NCBI GenBank assembly: GCA_036245805.1
Contig: BTRK01000005.1
Span: forward strand, 18,638,984-18,702,983
DNA: 64,000 bases
Source of the DNA: Pristionchus mayeri
Lineage: Eukaryota; Nematoda; Chromadorea; Rhabditida; Neodiplogasteridae
Direction of reading: 5' to 3'
The notes below the pieces were generated by a model. That model ran no database searches, was not told where the DNA came from, and saw only the letters and a program-made list of their open reading frames with translations. Positions within the stretch are counted from its first letter, which is position 1. Each line of letters begins with the position of its first letter. Below are positions 20,980-33,472 of this stretch, in pieces. A program made the position numbers and the translations under genes.

Positions 20980-21460
20980 TTCACCCAATTACGTAGAAGA
21001 TCACCCAAAAGGATGCTTCCGGAATTCGAGGGAGTTTCACCCGATTACGGTGGAGTATCACCCAGAGAGGTGACTCTAGAATTCGCAACAGTTAGCGTTT
21101 TCACACTAACGATAAACAAAAACAATCAGTTACACAGCGTAACTGTTTCACACAGACAACAGAAATCCGTGTGTCACGGTGGGAGTATTTTCAGCTTGCG
21201 CTGTCACGGTGTAGCTACAACGGTGATAGACTACTGCACCCACAGAGTTACTGTGGTCGCCATGTGAAGACCGAGGCAGGCTCTCTCTGCGGGATACAAT
21301 AATTTATCGGATACGAGCCCCCTGATTAAGCGGGATGGGGCATTATATAGGGACACAACGATATGAGAAATAAAAGGAGCTGTAATGGTACTTGCAATGA
21401 TAGATGCAGGATAGCAAGCAACGTAGTGAGGAATCATCATGGGAAGAAAGGAACATAATG
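20980..21460. repeat. candidate solo LTR or other repeat
   Basis: The sequence contains two imperfect direct repeats of a phrase with GAGTTTCACCC.ATTACG (20978-21060), a short inverted pair around GTGTCACGG, and a TATA-like GCATTATATAGGGACAC at 21338-21354. It lies between the fold-back element and the gene ending at 21657. The LTR reading is a guess; I could not define both ends. Confidence 0.3.
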
Positions 21461-21656
21461 GAAGAGTCAGAACAATTGCATCTCAAACAACGGAAAAAAA
21501 TGTATTTATATTCATTACATATATTTATTGATTACCTATTGTTATGCAATGCTTGGCTTCCATATTCTATTTTTTTCGGTTTAGAGTCATATAGAGAAGA
21601 TGTTTATCGTGATGGTCTATCCATCTGTTGGGGGCTGCTGACTCTGCAGCACATCT

Positions 21657-24600
21657 TCATGCGAATCTATCTCCGATCTGCTGCATCTGCAACTGCGACA
21701 GCACTCTTCCTCCCTTCTGGACTGCGATGGAAGAGAGACGAGCGAGAGAGGAAACCCTGCAATGGGAGAGTGTAACAGATGCAGAAGACCGTCCAATGGA
21801 CTTCCGAGAGTTACAAAAGTAGCCGTTTGCATTCATGTTCACCCTCTTCCCTCACCTCGTCCGTCCTCTCAATGTTAGGATCTTTCTTCCTCACCGCTAG
21901 CCTCCAATCCTAACCCCTTCCCTCATTCCACACCTGAGTGGATGGGCGATGAGTCTCATTCGTACCATCTCCTCACTTCTCTCTTCCTCATCTCTCTCCT
22001 TCCAGATCAAACGATTGTCGCCCACTTCGCTCACCTAAGATCAAGAACTATTTAGAATTGAGTACTAAAACTTTGATAGGAATGGATTATATGAGGAAAC
22101 GACAATGGAGGAAAACTAATGATAAAATAATTGACTCACGGAATCCATGAGAATAAGATGCGATCCGCCAGTGGAACCGACAAGGCAGTGGTTAGGATCA
22201 TCATTGGAGGCCGTTATCTAAAGGAGAAAGACTCCTCAAAACGGAAGTATTTAGACTGTACCTCGACTTCCGTCCAGTGCATGAGTCTCGTGTCGAGTAT
22301 TCCCGTGAAGGATCCTGCAGTGAGCGAGAGCTGCAAGACAGAGCACTTCATTTCCCTTCTCTAATGGCAACCTGCGGTACCCTATCATAATTTACGATAC
22401 GTCTCACATAATATCATAATTTTTAAGTAAATAACAAACATAAAAACGAGGACAAATGAAATATCCTAGGAAACAGGAATCGGAAATGAGATAAGTAACT
22501 GCGTAAGACCTCTCTGTCGTGAGACTGGTTCCATATAGAATCGATTCCCTTCTTCTTCCATTCACGGTAGCAACTTCCACTGGGAGGTTCGACATCTTGC
22601 AGATACACTCTTTCATCACTGCAATTGGCTATTGTGAATTGGCGAAACTGGTGGGAATCACCTCAAGTTGAGTACGACGATGCTCATTATGTCAGTTTTG
22701 AAATCTAGGCTGGCAACGAAGAATCCGACGGCGTTGTCGTTGATGACGAAGGGTTCGACGGCGAGAGACGCAGTTCGAAACAGAGGCAGCAGAGCTTCAC
22801 GAGCATAGCACTGCTCCACGTGTGACGATGCCTCAAATTTTTGCCCTCTCAGAAATTCGTAGTTTTCGTTGAATAGTCGTTACCTGAACGACGAGACTTG
22901 AAATGTCTCTGTGAGAGGCGCGTGACATAGGATTTGTTGGGAATACGTATGCTGGAAAAGGAAGAAATTGACGTCACATGTAGAGGGATCGGCACCTCTG
23001 TCGAATGGAGTGGAGATAACAGAGGTATTCTGAAATGAGATCATATTGAGAACTAGTTCGTCTTTTCTAATTCACCGTTCCACACGTCAAGAAGCGAGGA
23101 ATATCCAGATGAAGACGCATTCGGTAGGTACGGTAGAGAGTGCACTCTGCCTGAGATCAACCCGTCGACTAGTAAATGTGTAGTAGCTGACTGTTCTCTC
23201 CTTCCAATTCAGTTGAATGAGATACTGACGAAGGAGACTCGAGGCCTGAAGAATGAAGGTATCACTATATGAATATGCTAAAAATAGGTAGGATGCAAAG
23301 AAAATGGTTGCTAAGTGGTGATAATCGTGAAATGATAACTGTAGGAATATTATTGTGTAGCAATAAATATATACCGTTTGATACTCGATGATAGTGAGCG
23401 AGTGCTCATTGAATGCATGAATATCGCAGACTTCTTCCAACCCGTACAAATCTCCCACGTCTCCGAACGTGATACGCCTCAAATTTCTCTCATGCTTTCT
23501 ATGTACCAGTTTGTATGTTAATGTATCATTTGACACCTCATTGAATGGCGGTGATCTACCGTATAATACGACAGGGCAGACCTCGAAGTGAATAAGCCAA
23601 TGACATCGAGTGAGTACGTGGCGCATTCTTCTTCTCCCAGATTCTCTCCCATCTCTCGCTCAATCCCCACGGAAGTGATCTGCGATTATCAATGGACTGA
23701 GGATTTCAAAAGCAACGTCGAATAAAACGATTGTCTGACTATCGGCGAGCAAGAATATCCCAGTAAAATCTGTCTGACGACTCACTCGATAATTGTCGAG
23801 AAGGAAGACAAAGCGACCGTCTGAAGCTGCAGTGAACAAACAATCGTCACTGCTCTCACCGAAGACCACGACCGAATCCTGCAATTAAGAGACCCGCTCC
23901 GTAAGACTCGACCATTTCGGCCACCCTGCGGACATGTTGAGCTAGCAGCGGAAACCGCGGGCCATTACTGGTATGGGCGGAGTCCCTTAGGCCTGCATTA
24001 TTGAAATTTGCCACTTATTATATGTTGCGGCCAAAGGGTAAGAAAAAATATCGAAATAGGTGTAAAACAGACAAAAAATCATATTTTCTTAATGATTCAA
24101 AATTGACTCAAACGTCACATTGCGTTCCACTTGTAGTGCCCCGAAGTCGTTAAAAAGGCATTTAGATCAGAAATCGATCGATTCTTAAAATCATTTTTAG
24201 TGCTAAAATTTCACCTTTTGTTCCCTATCTGGCTCATTTCGGGCCAAAGCCCTTAGCTTATTTTCGTTCCAATACACTTTGGAGAATGTTGCATCAAAAT
24301 CACTTAGCAGCTAATCTTGACAACGATTCCATTTTCGGAAAATAATTTTCTAATCGGTCTCTGTACCGAACCAGAAAATTCAAAAATTCATTATAGCCAA
24401 TCCATTGTGAACAATGATTCAGTTTTATCACTTTCTTATACAACTATCCATGATATAATTTCTAGCACTAAAACAGATCACAATTTCGCTCGTTTCAGAA
24501 ATCCACTTTTTACTGCTTCGAATTTATCAACATTTGGGCAATATTTTCTCGAAAATCATAAGCCCAGTCCCACCAGTTTTGTATTCAGATATTAGAATAA

Positions 24601-26199
24601 CCCGACGTAATTAAGAAAATCACACGACGGGTGCCCCCTGTCATGTCCAAAATTCACTATGTTTATTCAAATAATTGGAAAATCGAGATTTTGAATAATT
24701 TATTTTTTAGATTTCTCAAAATTTATTGCTTATTTCAGATGTAATTAATTGTTAAACAATACATTACCACTGGATAAGTAATCTGAGCGTTAAAGAACAG
24801 CTGTTTGCATGAGTCCAGAAATCGAAAATGTTCAAATTTTCCTATTTTTGTGCTGGATTCCCTATCAAACCACAATTCCAATCCCTTAGCTTTTACAATA
24901 TTGATATACATTGGGATACCCTACTTCGCAATTACATTACGAAATATCTCGATAGGCTTTCCATTTGCGGGCAATAATTTTCAAACATGCCACTTTAGCG
25001 TGTTTTGTTGAAGCTTGCTATAGGTGCATGTTTGAAAATTATTGCCCGCAAATGGAATGCCTATCGAGATTTTTTGTAATGTAATTGCGAAGTAGGGTAT
25101 CCCAATGTATATCAATATTGTAAAAGCTAAGGGATTGGAATCGTGGTTTGATAGGGAATCCAGCACAAAAATAGGAAAATGTGAAAATTTTCGATTTCTG
25201 GACTCATGCAAAACAGCTGTTCTTTAACGCTCAGATTGCTTATCCAGTGGTAATGTATTGTTTAACAATTAATTACATCTGAAATAAGCAATAAATTTTG
25301 AGAAATCTAAAAAATAAATTATTCAAAATCTCGATTTTCCAATTATTTGAATAAACATAGTGAATTTTGGGCATGACAGGTGGCACCTATCGTGTGATTT
25401 TCTTAATTACGTCGGGGTATTCTAATATCTGAATACAAAACTGTTGATTGGGCTTATGATTTTCGAGAAAATATTGCCCAAATGTTGATAAATTCGAAGC
25501 AGCAAAAAGTGGATTTCTGAAACGAGCGAAATTGTGATCTGTTTTAGTGCTAGAAATTATATCATGGATAGTTGTATAAGAAAGTGATAAAACTGAATCA
25601 TTGTTCACAATGGATTGGCTATAATGAATTTTTGAATTTTCTGGTTCGGTACAGAGACCGATTAGAAAATTATTTTCCGAAAATGGAATCGTTGTCAAGA
25701 TTAGCTGCTAAGTGATTTTGATGCAACATGCTCCAAAGTGTATTGGAACGAAAAAAGCTAAGGGCTTTGGCCCGAAACGAGCCAGATAGGCAACAAAAGG
25801 TGAAATTTTAGCACTAAAAATGATTTTAAGAATCGATCGATTTCTGATCTAAATGCCTTTTTAACGACTTCGGGGCACTACAAGTGGAACGCAATTTGAC
25901 GTTTTAGTCACTTTTGCATCATTAAGAAAATATGATTTTTTGTCTGTTTTCCCCATATATTGACATTTTTTCTTACCCTTTGGCCGCAACATATAATAAG
26001 TGTCAAATTTCAATAATGCAGGCCTAAGGGACTCCGCCCATACCAGTAATGGTCTGCGGTTGCCATTGCTAGCTCAACATGTCCGCGGGGTGGTCGAGTC
26101 TTACGGAGCGGGTCTCTTAAAATCGATTCGAAAAAATCAAAGATAAAATATACGAACCTTTTCACAGCTGGAATTCGTGTGCGGATTATGGGAATCCAT
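21657..26199 (-). CDS. uncharacterised multi-exon gene whose first intron is a 2.2 kb palindromic transposon
   Basis: Exon 1 (26158-26199) encodes MDSHNPHTNSSCEK. Intron 1 contains the TTAA-flanked palindrome. Exon 2 (23786-23878) starts DSVVVFGESSDDCLFTAASD. Further exons read in frame: 23537-23679, then segments with KHERNLRRITFGDVGDLYGL, YLIQLNWKERTVSYYTF, FFLFQHTYSQQILCHAPLTE, AREALLPLFRTASLAVEPFV, GSCYREWKKKGIDSIWN, SLTAGSFTGILDTRLMHW, DPNHCLVGSTGGSHLILMD and RMRLIAHPL, ending LSQLQMQQIGDRFA and TGA 21657-21659. Total is roughly 440 residues. No signal peptide or membrane segment is evident. Alternating short hydrophobic strands could fit a beta-propeller-like fold, but I recognise no family. 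One inferred intron (38 nt, near 23499-23536) is very short. A partial copy lies at 8777-14248. Confidence 0.7.
23889..26116. mobile_element. 2,228-bp palindromic element with TTAA target duplication
   Basis: The ends are GAGACCCGCTCCGTAAGACT and its inverse, flanked on both sides by TTAA (23885-23888 and 26117-26120). The two arms of about 1.1 kb match with few differences across a spacer near 24986-25022. Mirror-image open frames at 24317-24595 (+) and 25387-25698 (-), and at 24805-25011 and 24981-25211, are caused by the symmetry. TTAA duplication is typical of piggyBac-type transposition, but the ends do not carry the usual CCC start, so the superfamily is open. It fills intron 1 of the gene at 21657-26199. 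Confidence 0.85.
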
Positions 26200-26475
26200 T
26201 TAGGAAGAACTGGCAGAAGATTAAATGAGTGAGTGGAAGGAGCAGAGAAGGGGAGACCACTCGAGAGAGATGCGGGAATGAAGAATGAGGAGGACAAACG
26301 GATTACAAAAACGAAATGAAGAATTTAAAACTTTCATAGAAAATGTTCTACGGATAATCCTTTTTCAAATACAGAAGCCCCGCATTATCATAACATCCCA
26401 AAACCGCTTAATTGATCTAATTTATTCTATCTTTCAAACAAGCATAGGACGGTTTGCAGAACAATGGAGGGAAAT

Positions 26476-27242
26476 TCAGTTCAACGGCGCCTCGGGTTCT
26501 TCCATGACTTCCTCAGCGTCTCTGAAATCATAAAATTCAAGAAATTCATTATTCTTCATTCATGCCCTCTATTCCATCTATTAAACTGCATCAACTGTTC
26601 ACTAACAATTCAGTAGGTTCTTCTTGGAGTTCCTCTATTCTTCTTGCTGCCTCGGCTGAATAAACTGACTGCGACTGCATTTCTACGTCGGCGATCATTG
26701 CTTCTGCTGCTGCCAATTCCTCACGCAGTTGCGTCAGATACTGAAAAAGATGATGTTCCAATGATACATATACAACAGAGGGTAATTATGATATGGACGC
26801 AAAATGCATATTTTTTCAACCGGTGTGATGACGAACAGTGTGCATGTCCTCCTGCTCCTTGATCCTCGCACACTCAGCCTTGCACTTCTCGTACTTCGTC
26901 TGTCTCATCAACTGACGGGGACGGGCGAACGAAGAGTGAGAGAAGGGCACGTCGTGGATCTCTTCCTGGAAAGAAGACATTTAGCAATTATCACATTTCC
27001 TTTATCAACGACATCATTATTTCTGCATCGTAAAAGAGTTTCGAGTCCATCACATATTTTTTTCAGATCTATCGTTAATAATATTCATCGGTAGATCGAT
27101 TTCATCGCCTCACCCAACTATTTCCAAGACGTACCTGATGTACAGCTGCCTCCACTCTCTTCTTCTCCTTCTTCACTTTCTTCGTTTCTCCAATGGAGAA
27201 GAAAAGGGCGAGGAGAGCGACGAAGAGGAGAAGTCTCATCAT
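26476..27242 (-). CDS. small secreted coiled-coil protein of unknown function
   Basis: There are four exons: exon 1 at 27135-27242; exon 2 starting EEIHDVPFSHSSFARPRQ; exon 3 with LREELAAAEAMIADVEMQSQ and RRIEELQEEPTEL; exon 4 DAEEVMEEPEAPLN, then TGA 26476-26478. The N terminus MMRLLLFVALLALFFSIGET is a clear signal peptide, followed by a Lys-rich segment (KKVKKEKKRVEAA). The middle and C-terminal parts are acidic and heptad-like, and only two cysteines are present. About 137 residues. It lies 277 bp downstream of the start of the previous gene's exon 1 and in the same orientation as its neighbours. I do not recognise a family. Confidence 0.7.
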
Positions 27243-27668
27243 GGCAAATGATCATTCTTATCATCCAATGAGGGAAGGGGAGACTCTCCCAGTTTCCCAT
27301 TCTATCTCACTCCTCTCGAAGATTAATACAAATGAGGAGAGAGACTGTTGCCACACACTGTTATCACTATCAACAGCGACGAGTAAATAAACGTGTCCTA
27401 ATCGAGACATTCGATTGATAATTTGTATAGAAGAGAGGGTAATACATTTCGATGTTGTGACATTCAATAAAAACCGATGGAATTGCTTATTCGAAGGAAC
27501 ATTGCTCGCGAAAATACAAGTCGATTACTTCTTCAGTCACTTTATCAATCAAAATCAATGCAGTGTTGTGCAACTCCGATGGCCTTATCCGATTTGATTT
27601 CCATTACTGCCTTCTGCACGATCGATGACGTCGATGAACAGTCTGAAGATAACGAAATATCTCAAGCC
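27243..27668. other. intergenic region
   Basis: 5' flank of the small secreted-protein gene and 3' flank of the LDLR-like gene. AT-rich; no feature supported. Confidence 0.4.
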
Positions 27669-29264
27669 TTATTCCGTGGAGATGGAATACCTGTACTTCT
27701 TGATTCCGAGATTCTTCTCAACGAGATTTCCAATTATCTCGACGAGTGCTTCCTTCACCTCCTCTCTGTTCACATTCATCGATTGGAGGGAAGCAGTACC
27801 GACAGGATTCTTCCCCTTTCCTCCGAATGAGAGCATCTGGTCACCAACCACGTGGACGATCACATACTGAGAATATACTTTAGATATCATTTTATCTAGG
27901 TCATATAATCATTATTTCCATAGAAGACCAACCCGTTCTGGCTTGTGGAGTTGCTGGGCTATGGTTGAAGAGAGAGAGGAGAGGAAGTCGGAAGGGATCT
28001 CAGCACTCGGAATGTTAGTGTGCAGAGTGAAGAGAGTGGTCTGAATTTCGGCACTCTCGTTCCCTCCCTATGGCCTAGTTGAACTCACGAGATCCATGGT
28101 GGAGAAATTTCCTTCTTCTTCTTCCCTTCCCTCGTCTCTCGCCATTCCTCGGTAGAAGTTGTTCACGAAGACGATCAACTGCTGAGGAGGAATTGATTGC
28201 GAAGCGTCGATCTGGAAATTCAGAACTATTCAAGCCTTGTAAATTGAAAGTACAAAAAGCCTAAATATAGCATACCGAATCGGACTGAAGGGCACTCGAC
28301 GTCCGATAGCACGTGTGTCCATCCGCAGCCAAATTATAGCCAGTGATGCACGTGCAGGAATATCTCAACTCGTGTTATTCACACTACAGTAACCAAAAAA
28401 TATCGAACCCATCGTCCTTCGGGGCACAATACTGCGAGCATCTCACTCCTCCGAGAAGGCATTCGTCTATCTCCTCTGGTTGAACATTAGGATGAGTAGT
28501 CATCGAGTTTCCCTTGTCCATTTCATAGTCTGATTGGATCTCATTCTCTTCTTCTTCAAGTACAGATGGGAGGGTGCTCGTCGAGTTTTCCTCCTGCATC
28601 ACCTCATCTTCCCTTGATATTCTCTCTCCATTCGCTCACCTCTCTCTTCTTCAATGTCTCAATCAGCGTATCCACTTCCTCACTCGTAATCCCGCAGTTC
28701 GTCTGAAACCCTTCACTTCTCTCTCTCTCTTTCTCCTCCTGTGCACTTCATCAGATTCATCGTCACAGTCGTTCTCTCCATCGCACTTCCATTTGAGGGG
28801 AATGCATGCAGAGTGATCGAGACATTGGAAACTGCCATGGCGACACTTCGGTCCCCCAGTGAAGTCTGCAAGGGATCCATTGCATCCTCAGTCACTTCCC
28901 TCTCTAGATTTCATTGCAATCTATTTCACTTCGAATGAGAGCACTGGATTAAATCTTTTCTTCTCTCTTGTCCATAGTATAGTATGTCCATGGACCTGTG
29001 TGGGAGAGCTGCATCGAGCATCCCGTCTCGTCTTCACCATTGGGGCAATCCTAAAAACGATAAATATACTTTCACCAATCGATACTACCGTAGTCAATCT
29101 TCCTTCCCAACCGTACTCACCCAGGTGCCATCGCACTTGGCCTCCTCGTCGATGCATTCTCCACTTCTTGTGCATTGGAACTTGAGTGCCCCGCACTTGA
29201 AGGGAGCTGTGAATACGAAACGAGGAAGGAGAAAAAGGACGAAGAGGAGACGATGATTGGTCAT
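27669..29264 (-). CDS. secreted LDLR-like protein: two LDL-A modules and a calcium-binding EGF module
   Basis: The signal peptide [20 protein letters not shown] begins at ATG 29262-29264. LDL-A 1 spans exons 1-2 ([33 protein letters not shown]). LDL-A 2 reads [20 protein letters not shown] then [13 protein letters not shown], with the acidic calcium cage intact. An acidic linker follows, then a cbEGF module ([31 protein letters not shown]). The C-terminal about 170 residues ([19 protein letters not shown] ... [18 protein letters not shown] ... [10 protein letters not shown]) are unassigned. TAA is at 27669-27671. No membrane segment or YWTD propeller is seen, so it is probably a secreted binding protein and not a full receptor. 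LDL-A/EGF pairs usually bind protein ligands or lipoproteins; the ligand is unknown. Confidence 0.75.
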
Positions 29265-29861
29265 CCTGAAAGAGAAACGATTGAAGGAGAAGCTTATGAA
29301 ACAATTATGATAACTTGTGTTGAACTCATGGAAATTAACGAGGGTAGCAGTTCACACGATATCCGATGAAAAATGTGAAATAAACAGGAATTAAGTTGGA
29401 GAACTAAAATGCTGCCATCTGTTTGCCATGAAAAAAGAGAAGGAACTGATTGGCAGAGATCAGAAAGTGATAAGATGGTTTATCTCTTGAAGAGGTGAGA
29501 TCTTCGCTTATGAAAGAGAAGAGGATGACTAGATGATCATGCGATGGGAAGGGATAATCCCAGTTTCATTGTACTTTTCAGCTACCTTACAATTTATGCT
29601 GGATCTGGCACTTTTTCAGATAAACTAAACTTTAAACTTATTCAATAATTAAATAGAATTGTTCTAGCCTTATTTAATCATAGAAATGCGTCTTTTCAAC
29701 CAATTCTGGGGGAGAACGAAGTGAGTGCGTGCTCTCACAATCTTCAGCGTGTCCATTTATTCAACGTAGCTGCTTTACAGTCGATTAGTAGGCGGATAAA
29801 TGCAAGTGCTCATGATTCGTGCGAGTTTAGTCGAGGGAAGAGGAAGGGGGCGCAGCTTCTC
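29265..29861. other. intergenic region
   Basis: About 600 bp, AT-rich in the centre. It contains the 5' flank of the LDLR-like gene and 3' flank of the membrane-protein gene. No further feature is supported. Confidence 0.4.
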
Positions 29862-32800
29862 AGATGTTGTAGTCGTCGATGTGCAGATCGGGCACTTTCT
29901 CCATCGGAGTCACAGAGTGCTGCAATACAGTAAGATACGCTAGTTATTGATCTGACCCCTGGTTCGCGCACCCGACTACCGTATACCTTGTTGAGTGCCT
30001 CGTCCATCGTGGCTGGTACGACGTGTTCTGTGTGCGTCATCTCGATCTCACTCGGCATCGGAACGGGCGTGTTCATGTATCTCAAGAGGGATTGCATCAT
30101 CATAAGGCAATCGGAAGGGGGCGGAGCTGGTGATGTCATCCCAGACTTACTTGACGGGTGAGTAGGGATCGGGTAGATTCTTCTCGACGAGAGGAACACC
30201 GGCGCCATCGGGAGTATCAGCACCCTGTTGAAATCAAAGATCAGCCACATTCCTCCACGTTTTGTTCTTCCGATTCACTCCTACTTCACAAAAAAGTGAA
30301 ACTATTAATCAGAAATGATTTTATTCCACTAAGATTTCCACAGAAATCAAACATCATCCTCCTTACCACGTGGTTGCTCTTTGTGAAACGGAGTGGCCGT
30401 TTGGACGAGCTGCCAGACGAATTCTCCGTCTTCTGTTTTGAGACACCGATCTGGAATGAGGATAACGTCATCACTGACCAATCGTACATAAATCACTAGT
30501 TTTAGTCATTACCTTCATTAAATGGAATTCGAAGTGAGAGTTCACAGATTAAACTCGAAATATCATAAGAATAGCTGTACTCACGAGAGGCGTAGCCTGG
30601 GTGCCGCTGCTCGCAGTGGTGACACTCGTCTGACTCACGCCCTTGTCCATCTTCGTCTTCTGCCAGAGATCAAAGATCAATCTACTAATCGACTACTTCT
30701 CCATCTCTGCCTACACCACCCAATAAGGATGGAATTGTCGAGCGTCAACAGACAACATGTCATTGGGAGTAAAGATCAAAGTTCATCCTCACCAATTTTC
30801 GCTTTTCGTACCAGCAGCAGAAGATGACGAAGATAACGAAGATGATGAGAAGGATGGCGAGGATGATGAGTGGGATGACCCACCAGTCGTCCACCGAAAC
30901 CCTGACAGAATACGGTAGGCGCATTGCTAATTCCAGTATCCCTATTGCCAATAAGCGTACGGTCTGCAATACGAATTCGAACTCTGCTACCTATTTTTTC
31001 ATTCTTTGGACATGATCAGAACTATGCTTCCATTGCCTATCGATGATGCAAATACAGTAACTCTTCGTACCCGGCTGCAGCCACTCCCTCCGTCGTTGAC
31101 TCTGTCGCATTCGGCGTTGATGTCATCGTGACTTCCGAAGTCTTCGTCGTCGTCGTCGTGCCAGTCGATAGGGTCAATGCGACGATGATGGGTGGTGGTG
31201 GAGTAGGTGGAGTAGAGGTACCGTTCTGATCCACATGACTGGCCGCTATAAATTACGTGATTTTTCGATTTCTGCTCGTATAAACAGTGGAAAGACAGTA
31301 GGGATCAAAGATAAAATCCCGTTATGAAAGGAAAAAACATAAATAGTTTTGAACAAGTTGTTAATTTGATAAAATGGAAAACCCACTTTGATGGTTCCTT
31401 GGCTCTCTCCCGAGGCCCACTTTCATTCCTTCCTCCTCTTCCTCGTCGTGCAGATGCGGATTTGTCATGTTCTCTTCCGATCCAAGTGTCAAGTGATCAG
31501 CGTCGGGGAATTCTGCCAAGTGATCTTTGATTTCTAGTAGATGTGAATGATATCATTAACAGGATACTCCTCCAGACTGGCAAATCAATGCTCCAAGTTA
31601 TGATTCTCACCGATGATGACGTCACTTCCGTTGGTGGGCGTGTCGCTGTACTCCGGCTCGTCGATCAGCTCCATCTCGTTTTGACGTATCATCTGAGATC
31701 AAAGACCATTCTGGAGAGATCAAAGATCAATCGACTGACGCTCTTGAGTCCTTCGCTGGCCCATGACTCGGGCTTCTGAAGGCTCTCCACGTAGTTCCTC
31801 ATGCCCTTCATGAAGGCTGCAAAGAAAGCCGATTGATCATTGATCTCTGAAGTTATTATCTCGCTATAGTGTACCGGCTTCGACCACAGTATGGGATACT
31901 ATAGGAGCGTGCATGCTACTACCGTATACCTTCGGTATCGTCGAGTGAGGCCATCGTGAAGATCGGCGCTTTCGACATGCGCCGCCCGCTGCTGATGTCC
32001 TGACTGGAAAGGGATACTGTAGTCAGTGGCTATCGATTGGACAACCGTACTCTCTAGAGATGACTTCGTCCAGAAGGAAGTTGTCCAGCGAGATGTTGCG
32101 CTTCCAAAGCGCCTACAATTGGGGGTATTGTAGGCCTGAGTGTACAGTAGAAGTCGTGTTGGGAGGGGCCGCACCTTGCCAAACTCGTAGGCTTGGTCAC
32201 AATTGATGTTCGTCTGATCGTCTACAAGTATTCCTCTCGTGCTACCGTATCCCTTCTACCGTACCCGATTTCTGGTCGTCGATAATGAGGAATCGGAATG
32301 GCTTCTGGGTCATCTTCTTGAATCGATTGATGATGTGTCCTAGTAGATCAGCCTTCTCGCAATGAGTGAGTGGAGTCTCCTGACGCGCCTCTGAATACTA
32401 TCTACTGACCATTGAAGGGTTGCTTATAAGCCGAGACCACGATAAATCGGAATATCTTGGGATTATCAATTGAAAATCAGGACGAAAACGTAGAGGGATT
32501 TCAGAATCGTCATTGTTCTTTGATCTTCGAAAGTAATGACATCATCACTCACTGGCGACTCCGTTCAGCAGTTTCTCATCAGGTTCAGTCCACATTCCAA
32601 TGAACTCGCGAATATCAGGGATGCTTGGCTCGCTGCTCACTTTCTACAAGATGATCTTTGATCTCTCGGCTCTGATCTTTGATCCCTTACGTGTTTGTTC
32701 ACGAGTGCAATGTATCCAATGCGGATGTGATTGGATGCTGCGGCGTAGAGACAAACAGCCTGCACGAAGAGAAGACGAATACGAGCGAACTGAGAGGGAA

Positions 32801-33472
32801 TTGCATCATCATTAGGAAAGAAAAATGAAGTGCTGAAGTAAAGGATACTACAAACTCGACTACTCTTATACTACGTCCTCAGAGAAAGAAAGACTAGATG
32901 AGTAGAACAGTACCGTCTCCATTGGAGTCGTGAGGTCGAGTATGAAAATCTGGTAGTACGGCTTGACTCCTCGCAGCGATTCCAGTGGTTTCACGCCAAT
33001 ATCCTGCAGAGATCAGAGATTAAAAGTCAAACATCAATCTCTCACCTTGACGCAGTCGAGTTTGTGCTCCTTCTCGCCGTTTTTCGTTTCATTTTCGAGT
33101 GCCTGGAGTTAGCCCTCATTCAGGGTACAATTCATGAGTACAGTAAGAGAAGGCATGTGGACGTCGATAGTTTACGATAAAGCAAAAAGAAGCGAACGAG
33201 GCCCTTAGGAGTGTATGCAAGGGAGCATCGTGAGAGAAACGAACGAGATTATGGCAGAATTACACAATCATATATTTTGCGAGTCAATTATGTAGCGCCG
33301 GCCGAAAGCGCGATGACCTACAGCTATTTTAAGTCTGTCATCATCAGCATAGCACCAGTAAGGATTAGTTAGTTCGGCTGGATTAGGCAGCACTAACCTT
33401 ATCGTTGACATCAGCAAGATCGAGGGTGAGTAGTTGAAGAGGAAGGAAGAGGAAGAGGAGCGACGACCGCAT
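29862..33472 (-). CDS. single-pass membrane protein with a large ectodomain and Thr-rich stalk; family unknown
   Basis: About 17 exons. A signal peptide (MRSSLLFLFLPLQLLTLDLA) starts at ATG 33470-33472. The ectodomain includes YYQIFILDLTTPMET then RIRLLFVQAVCLYAAASNHI and IALVN, which resembles a von Willebrand A-type alpha/beta core (weak). Other segments are EFIGMWTEPDEKLLNGV and INRFKKMTQKPFRFLIIDDQ. An acidic stretch (HLHDEEEEEG) and a Thr/Ser/Pro-rich mucin-like stalk (about 31085-31230) precede one membrane segment (VIPLIILAILLIIFVIFVIF then CC, near 30820-30880). The cytoplasmic tail has a basic start (YEKRKL) and ends VPDLHIDDYNI at TGA 29862-29864. This is a type I topology. Its introns are rich in GATCAAAGATCAA words. 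Confidence 0.7.

Noticed and set aside
24317..25698. Mirror-image open frames in the TTAA element
   Set aside because: Produced by the inverted arms; there is no transposase similarity and the frames are short.
31085..31234. Thr-rich segment suggesting a dystroglycan-like protein
   Set aside because: A mucin-like stalk and single membrane helix are not enough; the tail lacks the dystrophin-binding PPXY end expected of dystroglycan.
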